The notes under the pieces are model-generated. The model saw only the letters and a program-made list of their open reading frames with translations, made no database searches and was not told where the DNA came from. Shown here piece by piece: positions 52,849 to 61,532 of a DNA stretch of 64,000 nucleotides. Positions within the stretch are counted from its first letter, which is position 1; each line of letters opens with the position of its first letter. The stretch is from Chryseobacterium sp. FH2 (GTDB taxonomy: Bacteria; Bacteroidota; Bacteroidia; Flavobacteriales; Weeksellaceae): the NCBI RefSeq assembly GCF_001045455.1, contig NZ_LFNE01000008.1, positions 62,001 through 126,000 on the forward strand, in the 5' to 3' direction. Both the position numbers and the translations under genes were made by a program.

Positions 52849-53151
52849 ATGCTTCAAGATTTAGAAAAAAATTTTTCAGAAATAGAGAAAAAGATTTTGC
52901 TTTTACAAAAGAACTATAAAAATCTTGCTGAAAAGTTCTCGGAATTAAGTATTGAGCATGAAGATCTGAAGAAGAAGTATGATGAGGAAAGAAAGAAAGG
53001 TCAGGTATTAGCAGAAGAGCAAAAAAATATAAAACTTTATTCAGCGATATCAGGAAATCCCGAACACAACAGACTGATGAAAAATCACATCAACAGATTG
53101 GTAAAGGAAGTTGATTTCTGTATCGCACAGCTTCAAAACAGTGGATTATAA
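52849..53151 (+). CDS. Small coiled-coil protein cotranscribed with zapA
   Basis: 100 residues, almost entirely heptad-patterned helix (DLEKNFSEIEKKILLLQKNY, KNLAEKFSELSIEHEDLKKK). Its stop overlaps the zapA ATG by one base (TAATG). By position and structure it may be a ZapB-like or other division-ring partner of ZapA, but sequence alone does not show homology. The C-terminus HNRLMKNHINRLVKEVDFCI is the most family-like part. Confidence 0.8.
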   Translation: MLQDLEKNFSEIEKKILLLQKNYKNLAEKFSELSIEHEDLKKKYDEERKKGQVLAEEQKNIKLYSAISGNPEHNRLMKNHINRLVKEVDFCIAQLQNSGL

Positions 53152-53438
53152 TGGATGTAAGAAGAATAACCATCAACATTGCAGGGAGGGTGTATCCGCT
53201 GAACGTACCGGCAGCAGAAGAGGAAACGCTGCGTAAGGTGGGGAAGCAAATTGAAAGTATGATTAAAGATTTTGAACAAAATTTCGATGTGAGAGACAAG
53301 CAAGATGCTTTGGCGATGTGTGCCCTGAAACTGGGAACTAATGCTGAAGTAGTGTCTGCAAACTACGAAAAAACGATAAACTCTACCAACGAAAGATTAG
53401 CCCTGGTTAATAATTCGTTGAACGAAATAGGGAAATAG
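53151..53438 (+). CDS. zapA: Cell division protein ZapA
   Basis: 95 residues. RRITINIAGRVYPLNVPAAE and EETLRKVGKQIESMI are the ZapA globular head; the second half is a coiled coil (RDKQDALAMCALKLGTNAEV). ZapA bundles FtsZ filaments at the division site. The downstream 6S RNA repeats the zapA-ssrS neighbourhood known from many bacteria. Confidence 0.9.
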   Translation: MDVRRITINIAGRVYPLNVPAAEEETLRKVGKQIESMIKDFEQNFDVRDKQDALAMCALKLGTNAEVVSANYEKTINSTNERLALVNNSLNEIGK

Positions 53439-53449
53439 ATTTTTTTTCC

Positions 53450-53627
53450 CGCAGAACTGCCTACAATAATTCTAACACATTAAAGGTAAACTCAACGCTA
53501 AACAATTACCGAGCAAATGTCCATCGAATGGCGTGCCGATTTATCGGATTACAGACAATGGAAATCAGTTCAAATCGTGTTGATTAGGAGTTTACTCTCA
53601 ATCTCTGGATTATTGTGGGCTTTTTTT
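53450..53627 (+). ncRNA. ssrS: 6S RNA (flavobacterial type)
   Basis: The 228-bp gap between zapA and rny has no reading frame but strong RNA structure. A 12-bp closing stem GCCTACAATAAT (53459) / ATTATTGTGGGC (53609), a second long-range stem GTAAACTC (53486) / GAGTTTAC (53588), an apical hairpin CCGAT-TT-ATCGG (53536), and a T7 tail make a long irregular rod typical of 6S RNA, which binds RNA polymerase. The location next to zapA is the classical one for ssrS. The transcript ends are approximate. Confidence 0.75.
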
Positions 53628-53666
53628 ATTTAAGAATATGAAGACAATTAAAACTCAATATAGATT

Positions 53667-55235
53667 ATGACAACAGCCATTATAGTCGGCGTTATTTGCC
53701 TGGTAATTGGTGCAGTAATAGGAATACTTTTCTCTAAAAGCTCACTCAATGCTAAGGGGAAATTTATTATAGATGATGCAAAAAAGAATGCCGAAAACCT
53801 TATAGAAAAAGCTAATGTACAAGCTGAATCCATAAAAAAAGAAAAGAACCTTCAAGCTAAAGAAAAATTTTTAGAATTAAAATCTCAGCATGATGCAGAT
53901 ATCCAGTCTCGTGAAAGAAAGATGCAGGAATCTGAGAAGAGAATCAAAGACAAGGAACATAAACTGAATGACGAGCTTAGCAAGGCAGGAAAGCTTGAAA
54001 AAGATTTAGACAGGCAGATTGCTGATTATGCTAAGAAAAACGAAATTTTAGACAGAAAACAGCAGGAATTAGACTTAGTAATGTCTAAAAAGGTTGAAAT
54101 CCTTGAAAAAATTTCTAATTACACGGCAGAAGAAGCTAAAGCAGAATTAGTGGAATCTATGAAAGCTGAAGCCAAAACAAGAGCTCAGGCACACGTTCAG
54201 AGTATCATGGAGGAGGCTCAGCTGAATGCAAAAGGAGAAGCGAGGAAAATCGTTATTCAAACCATTCAGAGAATCGGAACAGAGCAGGCTATCGAAAATT
54301 CGGTATCAGTTTTTAATATCGAATCAGACGAAGTAAAAGGTAGGATTATTGGTAGGGAAGGTAGAAATATCCGTGCCCTGGAAGCGGTAACAGGGGTAGA
54401 AATCATCGTAGATGATACTCCGGAAGCAATACTTCTTTCATGTTTTGATCCTGTAAGAAGGGAAATTGCAAGGCTGTCACTTCACAGGTTGGTTACGGAT
54501 GGCAGAATCCACCCTGCAAGAATTGAAGAAGTGGTGGAAAAAACAAGAAAACAAATCGAGGAGGAGATCATTGAAGTAGGAAAGAGAACTATTATTGATT
54601 TAGGAATCCACGGATTACACCCTGAGTTGATTAAAATCGTAGGTAGAATGAAATACCGTTCTTCTTACGGACAAAACCTATTACAGCACTCCAGAGAAGT
54701 AGCAAATATTGCTGCAACCATGGCTGCTGAATTAGGATTAAACGTAAAATTGGCCAAAAGAGCAGGTCTGTTACACGATATCGGTAAAGTTCCGGAGCAG
54801 GAATCTGAACTTCCACACGCTTTACTAGGTATGCAATGGGCTGAGAAATATGGTGAAAATGCAGAAGTTATTAATGCAATTGGGGCTCACCATGACGAGG
54901 TAGAAATGACATCATTATTATCTCCGATTATCCAGGTGGCAGATGCTATTTCAGGAGCAAGACCGGGAGCAAGAAGACAGGTTCTTGAATCTTATATCCA
55001 AAGATTAAAAGACCTTGAATCTGCCGCATTAAGCTTCGAGGGAGTGTCCAGTGCATACGCAATTCAGGCGGGTAGAGAGCTGAGAGTAATGGTAGAAAGC
55101 GGAAAAGTGAATGATGAAGTAGCTTCTCAGTTATCTTACGACATTTCTGAAAAAATCCAAAACGAACTGACTTATCCCGGGCAGGTAAAAGTAACAGTTA
55201 TCAGAGAAACGAGAGCCGTGAATATTGCCAGATAA
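53667..55235 (+). CDS. rny: Ribonuclease Y
   Basis: 522 residues, membrane-anchored endoribonuclease initiating mRNA decay. An N-terminal span ([20 protein letters not shown]) leads into a long coiled coil to about residue 200. Then come a KH domain ([20 protein letters not shown]) and the HD domain with [13 protein letters not shown], His370-Asp371, and [20 protein letters not shown]. The full domain set is present and the length is normal. A terminator follows at 55256. Confidence 0.95.
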   Translation: MTTAIIVGVICLVIGAVIGILFSKSSLNAKGKFIIDDAKKNAENLIEKANVQAESIKKEKNLQAKEKFLELKSQHDADIQSRERKMQESEKRIKDKEHKLNDELSKAGKLEKDLDRQIADYAKKNEILDRKQQELDLVMSKKVEILEKISNYTAEEAKAELVESMKAEAKTRAQAHVQSIMEEAQLNAKGEARKIVIQTIQRIGTEQAIENSVSVFNIESDEVKGRIIGREGRNIRALEAVTGVEIIVDDTPEAILLSCFDPVRREIARLSLHRLVTDGRIHPARIEEVVEKTRKQIEEEIIEVGKRTIIDLGIHGLHPELIKIVGRMKYRSSYGQNLLQHSREVANIAATMAAELGLNVKLAKRAGLLHDIGKVPEQESELPHALLGMQWAEKYGENAEVINAIGAHHDEVEMTSLLSPIIQVADAISGARPGARRQVLESYIQRLKDLESAALSFEGVSSAYAIQAGRELRVMVESGKVNDEVASQLSYDISEKIQNELTYPGQVKVTVIRETRAVNIAR

Positions 55236-55255
55236 TAATTGATTCAAGATATGTA

Positions 55256-55293
55256 TAAAAACCTTTCAGGAAACTGAAAGGTTTTTATTTTTT
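55256..55293. terminator. Bidirectional terminator between rny and a GLPGLI gene
   Basis: Fourteen-bp perfect stem TAAAAACCTTTCAG / CTGAAAGGTTTTTA with GAAA loop and A/T runs on both sides. Confidence 0.9.
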
Positions 55294-55299
55294 GAGATA

Positions 55300-56127
55300 T
55301 CAAGGATATTTGATTGCTTCAGACAGTTCTATTGGATTGTTATTTCGCCTAATATAATCCTGCTCCTGTTTTGTAAGTTCTTTATAATCGGGGGTAAATG
55401 GTTGTCCTTTTTCATCTTGCCAGATAACTTTCACATTGCCGGATTTCATTTCCCTATACGGATCGTTATAATGATCCATACAAACTTTTGAGATTTGTTT
55501 TTTTGTAACGTCCAGAGGTTTTGCAGACAAATAGTTTATATCTACAGATTCATCTTTCTTTATGGCTGTAAGCTGAAATTCGTAAGAACCTGTGGTGTCT
55601 TTCATGTAAACAATCAGTCCAGGCAGACCATTAAAAACAGAAGGACCGTCTTGCAGCGCAATATCTGTTGTAAACCAGGCTTCCCAAACTCTGTTGGAAT
55701 AATTAAGTGTGGCTTTCTGACATATATAATTTCCTATTTTATTTGTTTCCTTGCCAACTTTCCAATTGTAAAAAGGCATTTCTTCTGTTGTTTTATAAAA
55801 ATTTCTTAATATAGAAGAGAATTTGTAAATTTTTCTTTCTTGATTATCTTTTATAATCATAAAATTATAATCATATTTTTTTTGTGATTTTAATCCATTT
55901 TTTTCTGATGCTGTCATTAAAGAATCATTAATTAGCTGATCTTTAGAATAAAATTTTGATATTTTCTTATTGATTAGCAAGATCATATCCTTCTTCTGGG
56001 TTTCTTCGGCCAAAGAGTCTTTTTTGAAAGTCATTTGATAGTTAATCCTATAGTTTTGTCCAAAAGATATTATATAGAGAAATATGAGTAATAAGGTAAT
56101 TATTCTAAATAATATTTTCCATTTCAT
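55300..56127 (-). CDS. GLPGLI family exported protein
   Basis: 275 residues with signal peptide/one span (ILFRIITLLLIFLYIISFGQ). The family name motif is visible in VFNGLPGLIVYMKDTTGSYE, preceded by NRVWEAWFTTDIALQDGP. Function unknown; in Bacteroidota these proteins are common next to grasp-with-spasm peptide systems. Here its first 23 bp overlap the 3' end of a broken SPASM gene, which supports that association. Confidence 0.82.
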   Translation of the reverse strand: MKWKILFRIITLLLIFLYIISFGQNYRINYQMTFKKDSLAEETQKKDMILLINKKISKFYSKDQLINDSLMTASEKNGLKSQKKYDYNFMIIKDNQERKIYKFSSILRNFYKTTEEMPFYNWKVGKETNKIGNYICQKATLNYSNRVWEAWFTTDIALQDGPSVFNGLPGLIVYMKDTTGSYEFQLTAIKKDESVDINYLSAKPLDVTKKQISKVCMDHYNDPYREMKSGNVKVIWQDEKGQPFTPDYKELTKQEQDYIRRNNNPIELSEAIKYP

Positions 56128-56395
56128 AATATTGTATTGCTTTTTGTTTTAAGGGATTTGTGCTCCATTCTTCCCATTCACCGGTATAGGGGTTGTACCT
56201 GCACTTTAGAGGTTTTGAAACGTCCAATTCGGCGTTATTTGTATGGGATAGTTCTGTATATGCTCTGCAGTCTGGGCAAATTTACCTGAATTCACAATCT
56301 TTGCAGGTTTCTATTTTGTCCTTAGTGAGGTTCCAGTATTTTTTTAAGTCTTTATTACTCAAAGCTTCTTCCAATCCTGTACTCTTTAGAATTAG
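56105..56395 (-). pseudogene. Broken gwsS-type SPASM gene fragment
   Basis: Minus-strand translation gives LKSTGLEEALSNKDLKKYWN, then LTKDKIETCKDCEFR, an in-frame TAA where the intact gene has Tyr (FRYICTDC becomes FR-stop-ICPDC), then CRAYTELSHTNNAELDVSKP, CRYNPYTGEWEEW and a stop at 56105-56107. It matches the last 90 residues of gwsS at 14826 but is more diverged than the 12.6-kb fragment. The upstream part, including the whole recognition domain, is absent. It shows that a second grasp-with-spasm locus once existed here. Confidence 0.85.
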
Positions 56396-56486
56396 AAAAA
56401 GTAACACCTTCAAAAATCGGTTTTGTAATAAGGTTTTTATTTAGTTTTGTATTTTTCAATACTCATTCCATTATTATTTGAGATTT
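56128..56486. other. 359-bp gap between two GLPGLI genes
   Basis: Mostly filled by the SPASM gene remnant (to about 56395). The last 90 bp upstream of that hold no recognisable feature. Confidence 0.6.
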
Positions 56487-57335
56487 TTAATTGCTTAGTT
56501 CTATTGGGTTTTCATATTTTTTGTTTAACTGTCGTTCTTTTATTTTTTGCTGTATCATTTCTTTACCCTCTATAATAGTAGTTCCATAACTTGCAAGCAT
56601 GCCAATTGCATTGTCGTTAGCATCTTTTAATGCTTGTTCAAATTTCGGCTGTGTCGTTTCGGCAGCATTGGTATAACGACTTTCGTATAAACTTACTACT
56701 TTCCCTCTCAGCCTATCATTAGGTACAGACTTTACAAGCTCAAATTCATAATCTCCTTTATCATCTGTTATTTTGATTATTAATCCCGGCAGTCCACTAA
56801 ATTTATAAGGGCCATATGGAAACGGAATTTCAGTAGAATACCACGCAATCCAGTTTCTTCCTTTATAATTAAGCTCAGCTTTTTTACAACTAATCGTATT
56901 GATTACTTTTGATTCGTTAATAAGTTTCCAATTGCTTATTGTTGGTTCTTTATAGGTAAGTAATGACATTCCAACCAATCGAAAATATTGAATATTTTCA
57001 TTTGACTGTATAATGGTATATGGAAAATTTGTTTTTGGAACCGACACTCCTTTAAGGCTAAGAATAGTAGTATTTCCTTCAGTAATTGTTTTTGTTGAAT
57101 TTTTTAGTACAGAATCCCTTTTAAGAGATTGAGTGCTGGCAAAAAAGGCTCGCATATTACCTACTTGTAATGTGAAAAATTCTTCATGCTTATAATCCGG
57201 TGTCTGTGTATTTAACTTGGCTTTTAGCAGATAGGTGAAGTCACCATGTAGACTATCTTTTTTATCGGATTGTGAATAAAATAACGTGGCAAAAAATAAT
57301 AAGAATAATTGAAATAATTTTTTATAATAATACAT
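56487..57335 (-). CDS. GLPGLI family exported protein
   Basis: 282 residues with signal peptide (KKLFQLFLLFFATLFYSQSD). PYKFSGLPGLIIKITDDKGD carries the family motif, preceded by GRNWIAWYSTEIPFPYGP. It is a paralogue of 55300 and 61551. It is followed by the SPASM remnant and preceded by a small exported Cys-containing protein. Function unknown. Confidence 0.83.
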   Translation of the reverse strand: MYYYKKLFQLFLLFFATLFYSQSDKKDSLHGDFTYLLKAKLNTQTPDYKHEEFFTLQVGNMRAFFASTQSLKRDSVLKNSTKTITEGNTTILSLKGVSVPKTNFPYTIIQSNENIQYFRLVGMSLLTYKEPTISNWKLINESKVINTISCKKAELNYKGRNWIAWYSTEIPFPYGPYKFSGLPGLIIKITDDKGDYEFELVKSVPNDRLRGKVVSLYESRYTNAAETTQPKFEQALKDANDNAIGMLASYGTTIIEGKEMIQQKIKERQLNKKYENPIELSN

Positions 57336-57417
57336 AAGAATTTGTTTAAATGTAAAATTGCACTTATAAAGTAAATAATTACGTTATAAGTGCATATAAT
57401 TTGATATATTCTAAATG

Positions 57418-57675
57418 TTAATAACCATTTCCACAGTAATTTGCTTCAACCATATTAGCCCATATCTGACCTTGCTCTTGAGTCCAGTCTTGAGTGGTTG
57501 TGGCAGCCACTCCACAAGAAGTATAAGTAACAAAAGTACTTTTAACTTTTTTAGATTTTAGTTTTACTTGTTTAGAGGACTTTTGAATGTTGGAATTTGA
57601 ACTTTTTATAGTTATCGTTTTCGCACTTGTCATACCAGCTACTAAAATTGCAGTTGCTAAAATTAAATTTTTCAT
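57418..57675 (-). CDS. Small exported protein of unknown function
   Basis: 85 residues. Signal peptide MKNLILATAILVAGMTSA, then a Ser/Lys-rich spacer (TIKSSNSNIQKSSKQVKLKS) and a C-terminal segment with two Cys (FVTYTSCGVAATTTQDWTQE and NMVEANYCGNGY). It lies next to GLPGLI genes and the broken SPASM gene. The modular build (leader, spacer, short Thr/Asp-containing tail) allows a precursor role, but the Sec-type leader argues against a standard RiPP. Function unknown. Confidence 0.65.
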   Translation of the reverse strand: MKNLILATAILVAGMTSAKTITIKSSNSNIQKSSKQVKLKSKKVKSTFVTYTSCGVAATTTQDWTQEQGQIWANMVEANYCGNGY

Positions 57676-58283
57676 CTTTTTTTAAAAATTTTTAGTTTTT
57701 TTATCTGAATCTCAAGTTTATACACATTGATTGCTCTATGGTGTTTACTTAAAAGTATATTTAATCATCTTTCTCTTGCATTGTACACTACAAAATACTC
57801 CATGTTTAAACTGTTTTCATTCCCAAGCTAGCCAGTTATAAAACTAAAAAAGCGTGGAACTATGTCTATTGTTCTAGTAGGTACTGGTATACCCGAGAAA
57901 CGAATAGAATAGCCCACGCCGAAGCGTGAGCATTGCTATTCCTGTTTCTCATGAAAATTACCAGTTTTACTAGAACAAGAAAGCTAATGCTTTATATTTT
58001 AAATGACAGATTAGTATCTATTTTCTGACTACAATGTTAAATCTTTTTTTTCACAAAAAAAAGATTTTTGGAAGAGGTTTTAAAAATAATTGGGCTGCAT
58101 TAACTGTTCTCCGATAATGTCTGTAAAAAAAACTAAAATACATATTAACTTGTTGATATTTTTAATCATCAGGCCGGTTTATTAAAATAAGGGTATGGAG
58201 AATAATTCATTTATGACAGATATATTTAGTAAACATGATATTTTTTTGAATTAATTTTTATTTTTATCAAAATTAAAATTCAG
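57676..58283. other. 608-bp non-coding region with a large hairpin
   Basis: No plausible gene on either strand. It contains the 110-nt imperfect inverted repeat at 57869-57978 and, near the right end, the presumed promoter region of the MFS gene (no exact consensus box seen). Confidence 0.6.
57869..57978. repeat. 110-nt imperfect inverted repeat (near-continuous hairpin)
   Basis: Paired segments from outside in: TTGTTCTAGTA / TACTAGAACAA, ACTGGTA / TACCAGT, GAGAAAC / GTTTCTC, GAATAG / CTATTC, AAT / ATT, GC / GC, and CACGC / GCGTG around a CGAA tetraloop. Small internal loops separate them. It is a structured RNA, a miniature mobile element, or a site recognised as a folded single strand. No T-run follows, so it is not a terminator. 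Confidence 0.75.
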
Positions 58284-59525
58284 ATGCAAGAACTATCTTT
58301 ATCTTCAAAATTGAAGTGTATTTTTTCTATTCCGGTGATTATTGCGGCTTTAGGCTATTTTGTTGATATTTATGACCTGCTTTTATTCGGTATTGTAAGG
58401 ATTCCAAGTTTAAAATCTTTAGAACTGAATCCGGATATTGACGGAACCTTTATTCTCAACTGCCAAATGGTTGGCTTGCTTATCGGAGGGATTTTCTGGG
58501 GTATGTTCGGAGATAAAAAGGGGAGGCTTTCCGTATTATTCGGATCAATCCTGGTATATTCTTTGGCTAATATTGCCTGTGGATTTTTACCTTATTTTCC
58601 AAAAGAGCATTTAGTATATCAATATGCGGCTTTAAGGTTTATCGCAGGCATTGGTCTTGCCGGAGAGCTGGGAGCGGGAATTACCCTTGTTTCTGAAAGT
58701 TTACCAAAAAATTTAAGAGCAATCGGAACCTCTGTGGTAGCCGGTTTTGGCTTGATGGGTGCTGTTGTGGCACAGCTAACCGTAGAATTATCAGGTGGCT
58801 GGAATATTTCATATATTATTGGCGGGATTTTGGGGATTCTTCTCTTGTTTTTAAGAATCAGCGTTTCAGAATCGGGTATCTATAAAAATATTGAAAGTAA
58901 ATCTGTTTCAAAAGGCAATTTTCTGTCCTTTTTCACTCATAAAGATCGTTTAATCAGATATTTAAAATGCATTGCAGTTGGCTTACCCACGTGGTATTGT
59001 ATCGGGATTTTAGCGGTTTTGGCCAATCAATTTGCTCCGGAATTGGGCATTAAAGAAATCAACCCCGGAAAAGCAATTATGTGGGCCTATGTTGGTATTT
59101 CTGTAGGTGATTTGATGAGCGGGTTTATTTCTCACGCTTTGAAGTCCCGTAAAATGGCTATTTTTTATATGCTTGCTTTTACCATTATCGGTGTTGCTTT
59201 TATGCTTTTCGGAAATACAGATACAGAAACTAAATATTATATTTTTTGTGTGTGGCTTGGTTTGGGAACGGGTTATTGGGCAATGTTTGTGACGTTGGCG
59301 GCAGAACAGTTTGGGACAAATATCAGAAATACGGCAACGACTACCGTTCCGAATATGGTGCGCGGTTTGGTTCCTGTGATGATTTTTGGTTTTGATTTTT
59401 TTAAGAAAGACTTTTCAGTGATTATGAGCGCTGCTATTGTTGGTATCATCGTCTTTGGGTTGGCTTTTTATTCTTCGCTTACCATTTCTGAGACTCATAA
59501 TAAAGATTTGGAATTTACGGAATAA
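58284..59525 (+). CDS. MFS transporter
   Basis: 413 residues, about 12 membrane spans. WGMFGDKKGRLSVLFGSILV is the MFS signature loop between spans 2 and 3; GIGLAGELGAGITLVSESLP resembles the metabolite:H+ symporter group. AALGYFVDIYDLLLFGIVRI has the acidic span-1 residues common in that group. The substrate is unknown. A single gene with its own promoter region; no operon partner. Confidence 0.88.
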   Translation: MQELSLSSKLKCIFSIPVIIAALGYFVDIYDLLLFGIVRIPSLKSLELNPDIDGTFILNCQMVGLLIGGIFWGMFGDKKGRLSVLFGSILVYSLANIACGFLPYFPKEHLVYQYAALRFIAGIGLAGELGAGITLVSESLPKNLRAIGTSVVAGFGLMGAVVAQLTVELSGGWNISYIIGGILGILLLFLRISVSESGIYKNIESKSVSKGNFLSFFTHKDRLIRYLKCIAVGLPTWYCIGILAVLANQFAPELGIKEINPGKAIMWAYVGISVGDLMSGFISHALKSRKMAIFYMLAFTIIGVAFMLFGNTDTETKYYIFCVWLGLGTGYWAMFVTLAAEQFGTNIRNTATTTVPNMVRGLVPVMIFGFDFFKKDFSVIMSAAIVGIIVFGLAFYSSLTISETHNKDLEFTE

Positions 59526-59626
59526 ATAAGATTTGTTTAAGAAATAATTAATAGTAATCTTCCGTTTATAACATAAGTAAGTGCAACAAAATAAATTAAT
59601 TATGAAATTTACTATTAAATTATGCG

Positions 59627-59654
59627 TTGAATAATTAATATTTGTTTAACTTTG
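59627..59654 (+). promoter_or_regulatory. Promoter of the leader-type peptide gene
   Basis: TTG at 59627 and TAACTTTG at 59647-59654 (exact TAnnTTTG) with 17-bp spacing, about 48 bp before the ATG at 59702. Confidence 0.6.
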
Positions 59655-59701
59655 AAATAGAACTAAAACTATATTGTTTAATCTCAAAAACACATCACAC
59701 C

Positions 59702-59887
59702 ATGTCACAAGAAATTTTAAAAAATGCTAAAAAATTAAGAAAAAGCGACCTGAAAAACATTATGGGAGGAGTCGGTAAAATTGGAACTCCGGATTTATCT
59801 CTTTGCGGTTGTAGCTGCACGGGAGCTGTTACAGGTCCTAAATATTGTTCAACATACATTGGATGCCCACAGGTAATTACTTGCTAG
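59702..59887 (+). CDS. Orphan Cys-rich bacteriocin/RiPP-like precursor peptide
   Basis: 61 residues from ATG 59702. The leader MSQEILKNAKKLRKSDLKNI ends in MGG, a double-glycine cleavage motif. The core has six Cys, three of them in LCGCSCTG, and ends YCSTYIGCPQVITC. This is the layout of bacteriocin-like precursors frequent in Chryseobacterium. No modification enzyme, C39 peptidase or transporter dedicated to peptides is adjacent. It has its own promoter and a terminator. An earlier non-ATG start is unlikely. Confidence 0.75.
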   Translation: MSQEILKNAKKLRKSDLKNIMGGVGKIGTPDLSLCGCSCTGAVTGPKYCSTYIGCPQVITC

Positions 59888-59944
59888 TCTGATGTTTAAA
59901 CAGAATTATTTCAATTAGAAATAAACATTTCCACATTTAATACG

Positions 59945-59984
59945 CAAAAACCTTCTGGATTTCCAAAAGGTTTTTGTTATTTTA
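59945..59984 (+). terminator. Terminator after the orphan peptide gene
   Basis: Stem CAAAAACCTT / AAGGTTTTTG with an inner TGG/CCA pair, then TTATTTT. Confidence 0.8.
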
Positions 59985-60129
59985 ATATATTGTTGTTCAG
60001 AACAATAGGATACTATAAATTTATAGCTCATAATTTTTCCAGAATAAAAAAGTTTTCCGACACTTATAAAAAAATCATAGAAGTACACTGCTAGAGCTAG
60101 CTCCTAATTTTTAACCTCGGGCTTTTCAT

Positions 60130-61434
60130 TTATAAATCGGAAAAACTTTTATCATTAAGATATTCAAACCTTTTATTTTTTGCTTCCCCAATTTTTTGTT
60201 TCGTATAAATGCTGTTATTTCCTGAAAATAAATAAGATATAATGCAGGCGATAGCTATATAAATGCCCGATTCAACTCCAAATAACTCAATTCCCATCAA
60301 CATACAGGCCAATGGAGTATTGGTTGCTCCTGCAAAAACTGCCACAAACCCCATTCCTGCCAATAATCCGGAAGGTAACGGAATAAATAATGATAAAGCG
60401 CTTCCTAAAGTGGCTCCAATAAAGAATAAGGGAGTTACTTCACCTCCTTTGAAACCTGCAGAAAGTGTGATAATCGTAAAAATCATTTTTAATGCAAAAT
60501 CATAAAGAGGAAGTTGGGTTTGGAAAGATTCTACAATAGTTGGAATTCCCAACCCGATATATCTCGTCGTTCCCATTGTAAAAACAGCAATCGAAATAAT
60601 AATTCCGCCAATTACGGGACGTAAAGGAGGATATTTTATGTTAAACTTAAAAATAGAACTTCCCCAATGAATCATTTTGCTAAAAGTTGCTGCACAGGCT
60701 CCAAAAGCAATTCCGGCTAAAATACTGTATATGACAGGCAAAAATTCAAGTTTTGGGATAAAATCTATATGATAGTGAGTGTGTTTTACATTCCAGAGAT
60801 GAGTTGCCCAATCCGCGAGAATTGCAGAAGCAAAAGCAGGGAAAATAGCATTATAACGAATTCTTCCAATCAAAAAAACTTCAAGCCCGAAGACCGCACC
60901 CGCCAGGGGTGTCCCGAAAACAGAACCAAACCCTGCCGCAATAGCGGAAATAATTAAAATTTTTCTTTCATTTTTGTCTAATTTAAAAGGTTTACTGAAC
61001 TGATCTGCAATCGCTCCGGCCATTTGAAGAGCTGTTCCTTCCCGTCCTGCTGAACCGCCGAAAAAATGAGTCACCATTGTCCCCAAATAAACAAAAGGAG
61101 CCATTTTGAACGGAATTGTTTTTTTAGGTTCGTGAATGGTGTCAATCAATAAATTATTTCCCGATTCGACCTCTTTTCCGAAATAATAATATAAAACTCC
61201 AACCAAAAATCCGGCAGCGGGCAGAAATGCGATTAACCAGATATTATTTTCTCTGAAATTTGTTGCCCACTCTAATGATTGTAAAAAACCTGCAGAGGCT
61301 GTTCCCACCAAAGACCCCATCATAAGACTTATACAGAACCATTTGAAAATATAAGGTAAAGCCGGATACTTTCTAAAGAAAAATTTTGTGTGAAAAGTTG
61401 CTTTTCGTTTTAATGTTCGTTGGTTTTTAGACAT
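60130..61434 (-). CDS. clcF: CLC-type fluoride exporter (F-/H+ antiporter)
   Basis: 434 residues, many membrane spans, CLC family. The first anion-site motif is GGSAGREGTALQ (residues 127-137) with the gating Glu in GREGT, and the second region is GGEVTPLFFIGATLGSAL; the stretch GNNLLIDTIHEPKKTIPFKM and MAPFVYLGTMVTHFFGG is typical of the fluoride-selective CLC branch. The upstream leader matches the fluoride riboswitch, which makes fluoride export rather than chloride transport the likely job. It protects cytoplasmic enzymes against F-. Confidence 0.88.
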   Translation of the reverse strand: MSKNQRTLKRKATFHTKFFFRKYPALPYIFKWFCISLMMGSLVGTASAGFLQSLEWATNFRENNIWLIAFLPAAGFLVGVLYYYFGKEVESGNNLLIDTIHEPKKTIPFKMAPFVYLGTMVTHFFGGSAGREGTALQMAGAIADQFSKPFKLDKNERKILIISAIAAGFGSVFGTPLAGAVFGLEVFLIGRIRYNAIFPAFASAILADWATHLWNVKHTHYHIDFIPKLEFLPVIYSILAGIAFGACAATFSKMIHWGSSIFKFNIKYPPLRPVIGGIIISIAVFTMGTTRYIGLGIPTIVESFQTQLPLYDFALKMIFTIITLSAGFKGGEVTPLFFIGATLGSALSLFIPLPSGLLAGMGFVAVFAGATNTPLACMLMGIELFGVESGIYIAIACIISYLFSGNNSIYTKQKIGEAKNKRFEYLNDKSFSDL

Positions 61435-61440
61435 AATTTC

Positions 61441-61475
61441 CCTGATTAGTTATTATCAATAATCTCTTAATCAGG
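61441..61475 (-). promoter_or_regulatory. Candidate expression platform of the fluoride riboswitch
   Basis: On the minus strand CCTGATTA (61475-61468), the 3' edge of the aptamer, can pair with TAATCAGG (61448-61441), just before the start codon; an inner ATTAT/ATAAT extends it. This hairpin shares bases with the aptamer and would cover the ribosome-entry region when fluoride is absent. No T-run, so translational control is the likely mode. Confidence 0.55.
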
Positions 61476-61525
61476 CGTCATCAGCTTTTGAAAGCGGTTG
61501 GGGAAGGAAGAGCACCATTTCCTTT
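61468..61525 (-). promoter_or_regulatory. Fluoride riboswitch (crcB-type RNA)
   Basis: Minus-strand leader of the CLC gene: stem AGGAA / TTCCT around loop ATGGTGCTC, then CCCCAACC, stem GCTT-TCAA-AAGC, and the highly conserved TGATGACGCCTGAT. Loop GGTG pairs with CGCC as the pseudoknot. All elements stand in the order and spacing of the fluoride aptamer. The -7 box TATATTTG at 61540-61533 places the transcript start right before it. Confidence 0.9.
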
Positions 61526-61532
61526 TGTGTTG

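Noticed and set aside
57869-57978. Integron attC site
   Set aside because: The ends are GTTCTAG / CTAGAAC, the reverse of the required RYYYAAC...GTTRRRY order, and no integrase or cassette is present.
60085-60100. GAGCTAGCTC palindrome and CTAGAGCTAGCTC repeat
   Set aside because: Short, no associated promoter or gene, within chance expectation.
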